NCBI GenBank assembly: GCA_014075215.1
Contig: CP046177.1
Location: forward strand, 1,543,501 to 1,607,500
Length of the DNA: 64,000 nucleotides
Source of the DNA: Flavobacteriaceae bacterium
GTDB taxonomy: Bacteria > Bacteroidota > Bacteroidia > Flavobacteriales > Flavobacteriaceae
Direction of reading: 5' to 3'
Shown here: positions 51,976-60,439 of the stretch, in pieces
Layout: each line of letters opens with the position of its first letter
How positions within the stretch are numbered: position 1 is the first letter of the stretch
Notes under the pieces: generated by a model
The model's database searches: none
Seen by the model: only the letters and a program-made list of their open reading frames with translations
What the model was told of the DNA's origin: nothing
Program-made: the position numbers and the translations under genes

Positions 51976-54312
51976 TTATTCAATTTCTTTCATTTTAATT
52001 GATGATGAATATGGCAAAGTTTTAATATAATGTTCCATAAATTTAAAATCTGGTTCATTATCTTTTGATGGCAACTTAATACTTATCTCTTTCATTCTTG
52101 TTTGACTGCATTTTCTACCATAATTATATCTATATCTTTCTAAATTCATAATAGTAACTAAAAACACAGCAACATATTCATTCATTTCAAATTTGGGTAT
52201 TAATTTTTCAACGTGGTCACTTGCAGAAAAATCTAATTCTTGATATGAACAATACCCTAAAACAGCACTATCTACTGTTAAAACATTTCCTTTTTCTGTG
52301 CTAAAATCATAAAACCCTTCAACTCCGTTATTTGTTGCTTGTGTAGTAACATAAGAAAAAACACCTGTTCCATATTCTTCTAATTCCAATAATGGTGTCG
52401 TTTTGCTTCCAGTTATAGTAAATAATTTTTCGAGTTCAAAGTATTCCCAATCCTGTGTATTAAATTGAATATTTTTGTCGTGAAATGGCTTATGTGAAAC
52501 TTCATTTGATAATTTATTACCAAGCAAAAAAGTTGCATAAAATAATAATGTTTCAGAGAAATATTCACTATTTAATTCTGTATATTTTGTTTCCATATAT
52601 GCTTCCGCCACCCATTCCATTTCTGCATTAATTGGCTTACTAATACTTACCCCTGCTTCTCTCTTTTTATTCACATAATTTGATAACCATTTTTCTTTTA
52701 ATTTTTCCCACCTACCATAAGCATCAATTCTTCCTTTGGTTTTTCTTTTTACATAGCCATCGTCTTTATAATAACCAAAATATGTTTCTTTATGTTTTGG
52801 ATGTTGTCTGTGTGCAGTAAAAACCATAATACAGGAAACAACACCTACTTTTGAATTAAAAAACAATTCATCAGGCATTGACAAAACTGCTTCGAGTGTA
52901 TGTTTTTCTAATAGTTTCTTTTTAAATTCATAAACTTTTCCTTTTGTTGCTAAGGCACTTTGCATTGGTACAATTGCAATGCAAGTTCCGCCATCAACCA
53001 AACATTCTAAATTATTCAAAATAAATTCAAATTCGTCTGTGTCTATTTTTTTATTTGCTTTATAGGGAGGGTTCAAAAAACCAACAGTTGGTTTTTTTGC
53101 TTTTACTTCCTTAATAATGTTTGGTTCAAAACAACTACCGTTTATTATATTAGTCTTACCGTCTTGATGAATGTACATATTGGAAACAGCAAGTGCAAAA
53201 ATGTGTGATTGGTATTCTGTTCCTATTAATTGTTTTGATTTTATTTTCTTGATTTTTTCTTGGTCATCTTTTGCATCTTTAATCATTTTACTCATTGCAC
53301 TTATAAGAAAGCCACCTGTACCTGTACAGTTATCATAAGCGATAGTATTTTTATTTACTCCTGCTAAATCAGAAAAAAATTCGGTTATATGTGGTGGGGT
53401 TAGTACAATGCCAAGTCCTTTATCACTATTAGCATATCGTAGAAATTCTATGTATAATTGACCAAGAACATCAAAATATCTATGTGTTTTCATAAATGAA
53501 TTAATATTATCATCAATCTCATCTATAATTTCTTTTAATACATTTTCTTTCTTTGACAAAGAGGTATCAGTCTTTATAAAACTAAATTGAACGTCAAGAT
53601 TATTTAATTTTTTTCCTGTGATATTCGCACTTTCTAACTCATTTGAAACAGTTTGAGTTAGGAAATTTGAGAGATTTTCCGCATTATCATATACTCCATA
53701 AGATTTTCTAAACGCCTTATTTTCAAGAGCTATTAGAATTGAACTAATTAATAAACTTCTTTGGCTTCCAAGTATTTTATGAGTATGTAATTTAGAATTT
53801 AACTCTTTCGTAAATTCTAAAAGTGCATTATAATCTTGTCTAAATTTCTCTTCACTATTTTCATAACCTTTTAAATAATCTTCGGCACTTAAAAATTTAT
53901 CGTCAAATTTTGATGTAGCCTTTTTCTCTGATTTTAAATGAAGAAAATGAGATATTTTTAATGATTGTTTTGTTTCACCACTAACCGCAAGAGCAATAAC
54001 ATCAAAACTTTTTGACAAGTATGAAGCGTAAAGCAAAGCACCATCAACTGCATATTCTGAATATTTAACTTTATTCTTGCTTTCGTGTTTAGTAACTTCC
54101 GCTTTACATTCTACAACTATTAATAAATCGGAATTTTCCTTGAAAGAAATAATAAATTCAGGGTAGCCTTGTCCTGTACCTTTTTTTGATGCGGTTTTTA
54201 ATAATTTGTCAATTTTTGCATTATCAGATTTTTGCTCTTCAATAATTATTTTATCAGCAAACTTTTCAAAATGCTTGCGAACTAATTGCTCTGTCTTTCT
54301 TTCGTTTGCCAT
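51976..54312 (-). CDS. Single-chain type IIG-like restriction enzyme
   Basis: 778 residues. The N-terminal PD-(D/E)XK-like nuclease has E52 in GYPEFIISF and E68-K70 in VVECKAE. The N6-adenine methylase has NCTGTGGFL (328-336) and NPPY (414-417). The C-terminal specificity-like region (about 630-778) has WEYFELEKLFTITGSKT. It is shorter than the enzyme at 11201-14914 and appears to have one recognition module. It starts 52 bases from IS-7. The recognition sequence is unknown. Confidence 0.83.
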   Translation of the reverse strand: MANERKTEQLVRKHFEKFADKIIIEEQKSDNAKIDKLLKTASKKGTGQGYPEFIISFKENSDLLIVVECKAEVTKHESKNKVKYSEYAVDGALLYASYLSKSFDVIALAVSGETKQSLKISHFLHLKSEKKATSKFDDKFLSAEDYLKGYENSEEKFRQDYNALLEFTKELNSKLHTHKILGSQRSLLISSILIALENKAFRKSYGVYDNAENLSNFLTQTVSNELESANITGKKLNNLDVQFSFIKTDTSLSKKENVLKEIIDEIDDNINSFMKTHRYFDVLGQLYIEFLRYANSDKGLGIVLTPPHITEFFSDLAGVNKNTIAYDNCTGTGGFLISAMSKMIKDAKDDQEKIKKIKSKQLIGTEYQSHIFALAVSNMYIHQDGKTNIINGSCFEPNIIKEVKAKKPTVGFLNPPYKANKKIDTDEFEFILNNLECLVDGGTCIAIVPMQSALATKGKVYEFKKKLLEKHTLEAVLSMPDELFFNSKVGVVSCIMVFTAHRQHPKHKETYFGYYKDDGYVKRKTKGRIDAYGRWEKLKEKWLSNYVNKKREAGVSISKPINAEMEWVAEAYMETKYTELNSEYFSETLLFYATFLLGNKLSNEVSHKPFHDKNIQFNTQDWEYFELEKLFTITGSKTTPLLELEEYGTGVFSYVTTQATNNGVEGFYDFSTEKGNVLTVDSAVLGYCSYQELDFSASDHVEKLIPKFEMNEYVAVFLVTIMNLERYRYNYGRKCSQTRMKEISIKLPSKDNEPDFKFMEHYIKTLPYSSSIKMKEIE

Positions 54313-54403
54313 AATTATAAATCTAAATCTCCTTGTTTAAAAATTGCTGTATCGTTTCTTGTATGTCTCGTCCTAAAATAGGGCTACAGTTAATTATTAA
54401 AAT

Positions 54404-55261
54404 TTATGCTACATTTTTGTGCACGTAATTAGGTGTTTTATAATCTAAAGATAAATGTAATCTTTTATTATTATATAATTTGATTGCATTTTTTGTTGCT
54501 TTTTTGGCGTGATTGATATTTGTAAATGTTTGGTCGAGGAAGAATTCATCTTTTAAAATTCCGTTAACTCTTTCGGCCATTGCGTTTTCGTAGCAATGAT
54601 TTTCTTGGGTCATACTGATTTGTATCTTTTTTCTTTTCAAAATTTGAGTATAAACATTGCTACAATATTGTATTCCTCTATCAGAATGATGTATGATTTC
54701 TTCGGTATTTTTAGTTTGATAAATAGCTTTATTTAAAGCTCTAACACAGCCTTTAAGTTCTAAACTATCACTAATATCATAGCCTACTATTTTTCTTGAA
54801 TACATATCAGTAATAAGTGCTAAATAACAAAATCCATTTATAGTTCTTATATAGGTAATATCCGAAGCCCAAACTTGGTTAGGTCTATTAATGATCAGGT
54901 CTTTTATGATATTTTTATATTTATAAAAACGATGGTAAGAGTTGGTTGTTTTAGAAGAATATTTTTTCCTTCTAATTAACAAATTATTTTCTTTTAAGAT
55001 TCTAAATAACTGGTCTCTACCTATATTTATATTCTGTTTCCTAAAATCATTATGTAAGGATTTCATTAGCTTTCTAGTACCTTCTCTGGGTAATGTTTTC
55101 CTGCTTTTTTTAACAAGCATTATTACATTTTGTTCTATTTGTTTTTTAAGAACAAACCTTTTTTGATATTTGTAATAAGCATCTCTTTTTAACTCGAAAG
55201 CATTACAAATAGTAGCGATGGCGTACCTTCTTTTTTTTCTATTAATCGGTGCTATTTTCAT
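54404..55261 (-). CDS. IS3-family transposase OrfB (IS-7)
   Basis: 285 residues, identical to OrfB of IS-1. Confidence 0.93.
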   Translation of the reverse strand: MKIAPINRKKRRYAIATICNAFELKRDAYYKYQKRFVLKKQIEQNVIMLVKKSRKTLPREGTRKLMKSLHNDFRKQNINIGRDQLFRILKENNLLIRRKKYSSKTTNSYHRFYKYKNIIKDLIINRPNQVWASDITYIRTINGFCYLALITDMYSRKIVGYDISDSLELKGCVRALNKAIYQTKNTEEIIHHSDRGIQYCSNVYTQILKRKKIQISMTQENHCYENAMAERVNGILKDEFFLDQTFTNINHAKKATKNAIKLYNNKRLHLSLDYKTPNYVHKNVA

Positions 55262-55656
55262 TAAGGCTTTATGTTTAAGTTTTTTTTTAATTCTTCAACA
55301 TTTTTATAGCCAAGATTTTCAGCAGCTACTTCAAGATAACTATCATTCACAAGTTTATCTAGATCCTTTTTAATAAGAAGATCTTTGAGTTGTTTTAGCT
55401 CTTTTTGAAGGGCTTTAATACGGGATAATTCGTCGTCTGTTTGCACGGTTACACGGGTGTTCATTAAATCTTTACGGTCATATTTTTTAATCCATACGTT
55501 TATCGTACTAGATTGTATGCCGTAAGTTAAGGCAATTTGTCTTTTGGAATGGTTTCCTTTGGTAAGTTCTGCTAATACTTTGAGTTTAAAACTCTCACTA
55601 TAACGTCTTACATATCCATCATTTTTATACATATACTTGTTGTTTTTTGTATACAT
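55261..55656 (-). CDS. IS3-family transposase OrfA (IS-7)
   Basis: 131 residues, identical to OrfA of IS-1. Confidence 0.93.
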   Translation of the reverse strand: MYTKNNKYMYKNDGYVRRYSESFKLKVLAELTKGNHSKRQIALTYGIQSSTINVWIKKYDRKDLMNTRVTVQTDDELSRIKALQKELKQLKDLLIKKDLDKLVNDSYLEVAAENLGYKNVEELKKNLNIKP

Positions 55657-55679
55657 ATTTCAGGACGGGTCAGTATTAT

Positions 55680-55810
55680 GCCCAACGTTAATGTATATGG
55701 TTTGTTGCGTGTATAAATGTACTAAATTTTCGACAAAGCAATAACTTTATAAAAAATCACTTAACTTTGATTAAGCGATTTATAGCAATAAACTATATAC
55801 CGTGTTGGTA
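55680..55810 (-). other. attC16-like recombination site
   Basis: GCCCAAC at 55680-55686 and GTTGGTA (GTT at 55804). Arms GTATATGGTTTGTTGCGTG and TAGCAATAAACTATATAC. Last recognised site of the array. Confidence 0.75.
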
Positions 55811-55816
55811 GCCGTT

Positions 55817-56206
55817 TTATTTAATGTTTTCTGTCTTTATATTTAAAAAATAATCTTGAGGTAATTTATTCATAACTATCCAAAAAATCAAAGTAATTGG
55901 TAAAATCAAATAACTTAAAGTTTTAATTATAGATCTTTTAATGAGTTTTTTTTCACTAGCGTTAACTTTAATTCTAAATAAAAATTTTCCCAATGTTATT
56001 CCTTTGTTTAATAAATCAGAAAGAATAAAATATATAAGATAGAACAATATTATCGGCGTAACTTTTACTTTCCAGATATTATTAAACATTTCAAAATCAT
56101 AAGTATTGTATTCTAAATTAAAAAGAGAGTTTAGTAGAGAGAAAATGAAAACAACAATAAGATTGTCTACAAAAAAAGCTAAAATTCGTTTCGTCATTAT
56201 ATTCAT
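55817..56206 (-). CDS. RDD-family membrane protein
   Basis: 129 residues. Starts MTKRILAFFVDNLIVVFIF, with the Arg and Asp of RDD proteins (the start could also be MNIM, 3 codons earlier). Helices at about 10-30, 50-70 and 90-110, and the typical NKGITLGKFLFRIKV. Transport or ion-linked roles are known for some relatives; none can be assigned here. It lies after a Cys-rich secreted protein gene and a palindrome. Confidence 0.78.
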   Translation of the reverse strand: MNIMTKRILAFFVDNLIVVFIFSLLNSLFNLEYNTYDFEMFNNIWKVKVTPIILFYLIYFILSDLLNKGITLGKFLFRIKVNASEKKLIKRSIIKTLSYLILPITLIFWIVMNKLPQDYFLNIKTENIK

Positions 56207-56230
56207 TGTAATTGTTTTTAAATAATTCTA

Positions 56231-56268
56231 ATTTTAGACTATCTCAATTAATTGAGATAGTCTAAAAT
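56231..56268. terminator. 38-bp perfect palindrome between two cassette genes
   Basis: Perfectly self-complementary from ATTTTAGACT to AGTCTAAAAT, with the centre CAATTAATTG. It lies 9 bases after the stop of the Cys-rich gene. It would form a strong RNA hairpin flanked by T/A runs, so it probably terminates or stabilises the upstream message. Confidence 0.7.
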
Positions 56269-56277
56269 AGGAATAAA

Positions 56278-56775
56278 TTATGATTTAATAAGTTTTGTAT
56301 TTACATAGAATTTATTATCCTTCTTTATAACTTTATAAGAACCAGATTTAATAGAAAAATCATTTTCAAATATTTTTTCTTTACTAGATTCTTTAATTTT
56401 CAATTCCGTTATTTCATCTCCATATTTTGACATTAAATCCGAAATATCAATAAACCCGTCAAGTAAGCTAGCCTGTTGATTACTACTACTTTCAGTCCAA
56501 CAACCTGGGTTTTGGCACATTACTCCTCTACAACCACAACAGACAGTAACCTCTGTTGATATTTCGACAACAACTAGAACAAGTGTTACAGTAAACGTTC
56601 TACAACTTTTCACTAAATCACTTTCATTATTCTCATATGCAATCGATGTATCACAAAAACAATTTTCAACAAAACCATTCTGTTCATAATTTCCTTCAGA
56701 GTTTTCAAATTCTGTATTAGCAAATGTAAATGAGCTAACTAACATTAATGTAAAAATAAAAAATACTTTTTTCAT
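56278..56775 (-). CDS. Secreted Cys-rich hypothetical protein
   Basis: 165 residues with signal peptide MKKVFFIFTLMLVSSFTFA. The middle has about nine Cys (NCFCDTS, VCCGCRGVMCQNPGCW) with Val-rich TLVLVVVEISTEVTV, then a charged C-terminal domain. No family is recognised. It is the first gene of the last cassette and is followed by a hairpin, as for the Cys-rich gene of cassette 8. Confidence 0.68.
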   Translation of the reverse strand: MKKVFFIFTLMLVSSFTFANTEFENSEGNYEQNGFVENCFCDTSIAYENNESDLVKSCRTFTVTLVLVVVEISTEVTVCCGCRGVMCQNPGCWTESSSNQQASLLDGFIDISDLMSKYGDEITELKIKESSKEKIFENDFSIKSGSYKVIKKDNKFYVNTKLIKS

Positions 56776-57213
56776 CGTTTAGATATTTTAAGTATTAACC
56801 AATTTTAATATTGGCTTGGGAACTGTTCCCGATGATAACCTTTTATTTCCACATTTTGTTTACTACTCTCGGTTCAATTTCTCTTAAGCGAGTGACTTTT
56901 GTCATTTCAAGTTATGACTTTTCTTTTTTTGAACCGTTGATTTTTAACGTAATGTTTCTGTCAAATGGATACCAACACCCAAATATACGCATTGCGGTTA
57001 TCTTTATTATGGCGGTTATCCAAATATAGTATAAATATATAAATAATTGTAATTCAGTTAGTTTTTTTATATTTAGCGTGATAATTATTTTCACAAAACG
57101 AATGTTATGTTACTAATCAAAAAAATATTGCTTGAATTTCAAAAGAAACTTTCATTACAACGTTATGCAAAATTACGATGTACATAAAAAATATATCTTT
57201 TAAAAATGTATAA
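56776..57213. other. Junction between cassette array and chromosome backbone
   Basis: No convincing gene. In an integron with this orientation the attI site and a divergent integrase gene would be expected here, but I see no integrase frame. ACAACGTTATGC at about 57157-57168 resembles the left core of several attC sites (compare TTTTACAACG at attC11) and could mark the boundary; this is weak. Confidence 0.4.
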
Positions 57214-58116
57214 ATGAATAGCATTTGGTGGAAAGAGGGCGTTGTTTATCAGATATACCCCAGATCTTTTAATGATACTACCGGAAATGGAATAGGGGAT
57301 ATAAGAGGGATCATTAGCAAGCTCGATTATATAAAATCGCTAGGTGTAGACATTATCTGGTTGTGCCCGGTATATGAATCGCCTAATTACGATAATGGCT
57401 ATGATATTAGTGATTACAAAAAAATAATGCCCGGATTTGGTACTGAAGAAGATTTTAATGAACTCCTACAGCAAATCCATGCCAAAGGGTTAAAATTGAT
57501 TATGGATTTGGTGGTGAATCATACGTCCTTTAAACATCGGTGGTTTGAAGCATCCCGAAAATCAAAAGACAATCCTTATCGCGATTTTTATTTCTGGAGA
57601 AAAGTGAAAAACAATGGCCCGCCCAATAACTGGAAATCTTTTTTTAGCGGTAATGCCTGGTAATATGATCAGACTACTGATGAATATTATTTACACCTTT
57701 TTACTAAGGAGCAACCGGATTTAAATTGGGAAAACCCGGCTGTACGGGAAGAAATTTATAGCATTATCGATTACTGGCTCAAAAAAGGTGTGGATGGTTT
57801 TAGAATGGATGTCATTTCATTGATTTCCAAACTTCCAAACTTACCGGATTCAAATACTCGTAATTTTGATGAAACCATACAACAGTTTTATGCTAATGGC
57901 CCTAAAATTCATGAGTATTTGAAAGAAATGAATCGGGAAGTACTTTCAAAATATGATATTATGACGGTGGGAGAGGGGCCGGGGATTGATCTTGAAAATG
58001 GACTTTTATACGTTGAGGAAGATAGGGAAGAACTCAATATGATTTTTCATTTTGGGCATATGTTTATTGATAACGGGTCCGGGGGAAAATACGGGCTCAA
58101 GTAAATTTTATGGGTA

Positions 58117-59097
58117 TTAAGCGAATAATTTTTCAAGTCTAAAGAGGAAAAATTGTGTATCTCTTACGCCTCTTTGATTGGCTCTAAAGAGTTTTATTTT
58201 TGAATTAAAAGACTCTGCATTTGCATTTGTATTCCTATTGTCAAAAAAGTTTAAGATGGTATTAAAATGATGTTTAATACTGTTCATTGCTGTATTGAAA
58301 TTTTTAAATTCCAATTTTTCTGTATCCTCAAACCAATGTTCAAATCGTTGTTTGGCTTTTACTTTACATTTTTCTTGATAAATGCTTCTAAATTCTAAAG
58401 TGTGTTTATAGGCTTGTTGGATGTTTGGATAAAGATTACATAATAATTCTGCTCTTTGTTTTTGATTAGGTGTCCAATCGTTTGTCTTTTTAGCTAAAAT
58501 ATATCTACTTCTAGCCAAAAGTTGCTTTTTTGTATCACCATTAGATAGCACTATGGGTTTGTGTTTCTTCCTTGCTTTTTTAGCAGCTTCAATGGCTTTG
58601 TTTTCATCTTCTATTGCTTTCCACCGATGCTGTACTCTAACATGCTGTAAAGCTTCTGTTACCAGTTTTACCACATGAAATCTATCGGTAACAATTTTAG
58701 CATTTGGAAAACAAATCTTAGCTGTTAAATTCATATTATTTGCCATATCTAAAGTTACTTCTTTGACTTGTTTGCGTTGTTCTAAGGGTATTCTTTCAAT
58801 AGCAGTAATAATATCATCACTTTTAATTCCTTTTACACAAGCCACTAAAGTTCCTTGTTTACTTCGTGCGTTCTTGTTGGTCAAATAGGTATAAAGTTCA
58901 CCTTTAGATAGACTTACTTCATCAAGACTTAAATACTCTCCTATATTCTTCGGATAAATAAGATAATCTTCACAATGGGGCTTTTGATTCCAACTATCAA
59001 ACCCACTTATCTGTTTCTTATAATGGCGTTGTAAAGTTCGTGGGTAAATACCGTAATAACTCGCTATATTACTGATCGTATCTTCTCGGGCCTCTAC
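58117..59097 (-). CDS. ISAon1-type (ISL3-like) transposase
   Basis: Up to about 326 residues. The frame is open from about 59097 and overlaps the N-terminal gene in the +1 frame. No ATG is present before the catalytic part, so a frameshift or unusual start is likely (a TTG at 58884 is too late). Motifs are SLDEVSLSKGELYTYL, TLDMANNM, the DRFHVVKL block and NANAESFNSKIK, as in ISL3-like DDE enzymes. Confidence 0.75.
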   Translation of the reverse strand, partial: VEAREDTISNIASYYGIYPRTLQRHYKKQISGFDSWNQKPHCEDYLIYPKNIGEYLSLDEVSLSKGELYTYLTNKNARSKQGTLVACVKGIKSDDIITAIERIPLEQRKQVKEVTLDMANNMNLTAKICFPNAKIVTDRFHVVKLVTEALQHVRVQHRWKAIEDENKAIEAAKKARKKHKPIVLSNGDTKKQLLARSRYILAKKTNDWTPNQKQRAELLCNLYPNIQQAYKHTLEFRSIYQEKCKVKAKQRFEHWFEDTEKLEFKNFNTAMNSIKHHFNTILNFFDNRNTNANAESFNSKIKLFRANQRGVRDTQFFLFRLEKLFA

Positions 59098-59455
59098 CTG
59101 TAGCTTTTAAAAAATCAGAAAGTTCTGACGTTAATTTAGAACCTTCTGCAATGAATGAATAATCATTTTTAATCGCTCCCTTTTTAGTCTTCTTATCTCG
59201 CCATCGTCTTGTTTTTATATGTAGATAAACTGCTTTACCGCGTATGGGAAAATCTTGAATCTGTTTACTGCTAATAAAACCTTTGGACTCATAATTACCC
59301 TTTGAGTAACCCTCTGGTAGAATATTCTTCTCTTCTAAATAAATGTGAAAAGCATCCTTTTTAACTGAAATATCTCCTAATTCTTCAAAAAATACAATAT
59401 CAAAATGAAGTAATAAATCTTGAGGGAGGATAGATGCTAATAATTCTAAATGCAT
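59069..59455 (-). CDS. ISAon1-type transposase N-terminal region protein
   Basis: 128 residues. Matches the small first gene of ISAon1-like elements (VYLHIKTRRWRDKKTKK and EGSKLTSELSDFLKATGRGP). It ends at RRYDQ inside the overlap with the downstream transposase frame. The run GATTTTTTAAAAGC near the overlap could promote frameshifting. Confidence 0.75.
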   Translation of the reverse strand: MHLELLASILPQDLLLHFDIVFFEELGDISVKKDAFHIYLEEKNILPEGYSKGNYESKGFISSKQIQDFPIRGKAVYLHIKTRRWRDKKTKKGAIKNDYSFIAEGSKLTSELSDFLKATGRGPRRYDQ

Positions 59456-60375
59456 CGTCTTTTTTTATGCATCTAAAATAATCAATCCCCATAAATTGTC
59501 GTTGACCCAAAATACGATCCTGTCAATATTGACCTGATCGTTTTTAAAAATGTTTTCAATGAATGGGATCACCGGTTGAAAAACAAAGGTTGGGGAAGCA
59601 TCTTTTTAGGGAATCATGATTTTTCCAGGATGATTTCCCGATTTGGAAATGATATGGAATACCATACGGAGTCCGGGAAGCTCTTGGCTACCCTGTTATG
59701 TACGCTGAGAGGTACCGTCTATATATATCAGGGAGATGAGATTGGCATGACCTATGTCGCATTTTCAAATATTGAAGATTATAATGACGTAGAAACCCTC
59801 AACAGTTGGAAGGAAGCTGAAGCCAGTGGAAAGGAAATGAATGAATTTCTAAAAATTGTTCACCGTCAAAGCAGAGATAATGCCAGGACTCCCATGCAGT
59901 GGACTTCTGGGAAAAATGCAGGATTTACCAATGCAAAACCTTGGATTCAACTCAATAAAAATTATATCGATATCAATGTAGAAAATCAAGAAGAAGATGA
60001 TAATTCTATTTTAAATTATTATCGGGAAATAATTACTTTTAGAAAAAAGCATCTAGTTTTGGTATATGGAGATTATGAGAGTTTGGACAATGAAAACCCG
60101 CAAATATTTGCTTACAGACGCTGGAATGATAATGAAGAATTTGTAATTATTCACAATTTTAGCGATACTACTGTAAACTGGAATTACAAATTGGATGTAA
60201 ATTCCTATACTCTGGTAAAAACCAATGTCAAAAACTGTCTGGATTTACTTCAGTTGAGTCCCTGGCAGACAAAAATTTTGCAGAAAAAGGAGCGTCTGTA
60301 AAGCTCGAAAGGAGTGTAGTTTTTTTAGTATTAGCTTGCTAATCTTACGGTTTTCAGGTTATAAGTTCAGTAAAT

Positions 60376-60413
60376 AAAAAAGAAGCTGTCCTTTTTTAGG
60401 CAGCTTCTTTTTT
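60376..60413. terminator. Bidirectional terminator between glucosidase and rpsA
   Basis: Arms AAAAAAGAAGCTG and CAGCTTCTTTTTT pair perfectly around a 12-base loop. An A run on one side and a T run on the other allow termination of both converging genes. Confidence 0.88.
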
Positions 60414-60439
60414 ATAATAATTAGAAAAATGGGAGGTAG

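Larger units (their letters stand above)
54364..55672 (-). mobile_element. IS-7: IS3-family insertion sequence, copy 7
   Basis: 1309 bp, with the 3-base duplication GTA. The right end is 11 bases before the AAC of attC16. Confidence 0.95.
58093..59508 (-). mobile_element. ISAon1-type insertion sequence in the glucosidase gene
   Basis: 1416 bp. Imperfect inverted repeats: GGGCTCAAGTAAATTTTATG at the left, complement of GGGTCAACGACAATTTATGG at the right. The direct repeat AAAATAC lies at 58086-58092 and 59509-59515. Two minus-strand genes. The assignment rests on the two-gene layout and ISL3-like transposase motifs. Confidence 0.82.
57214..60301 (+). pseudogene. GH13 oligo-1,6-glucosidase-type gene, broken by nonsense codon and IS
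   Basis: Family role: hydrolysis of alpha-1,6/alpha-1,4-linked glucose oligomers. Removing the IS (58093-59508) and one 7-base repeat gives 555 codons, the usual length. Conserved parts are WWKEGVVYQIYPRSF, DLVVNHTS, the nucleophile Asp in GFRMDVIS, the acid Glu in TVGEGPG, and FLGNHDFSR. An in-frame TAA at 57661-57663 lies where relatives have Glu/Gln (NAW-stop-YDQTTDEYYLHLF). It therefore carries two independent lesions. Codon use is more GC-rich than in the array, as expected for backbone. Confidence 0.9.

Noticed and set aside
10231..55166. Repeated plus-strand 74-codon frames opposite the IS transposase genes
   Set aside because: They lie antisense to orfB in every copy and encode low-complexity hydrophobic sequence; their repetition only reflects the IS copies.
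4146..55810. The 16 palindromes as a MITE or REP family
   Set aside because: No target duplications are seen, the positions are always at block boundaries on the 3' side of minus-strand genes, the cores match RYYYAAC/GTTRRRY, and a duplicated block begins at the core. MITE copies would not be so placed. Not fully excluded without a genome-wide search.
56912..57094. Minus-strand 60-codon frame in the array/backbone gap
   Set aside because: Low-complexity AT-rich translation without a recognisable domain or plausible start context.
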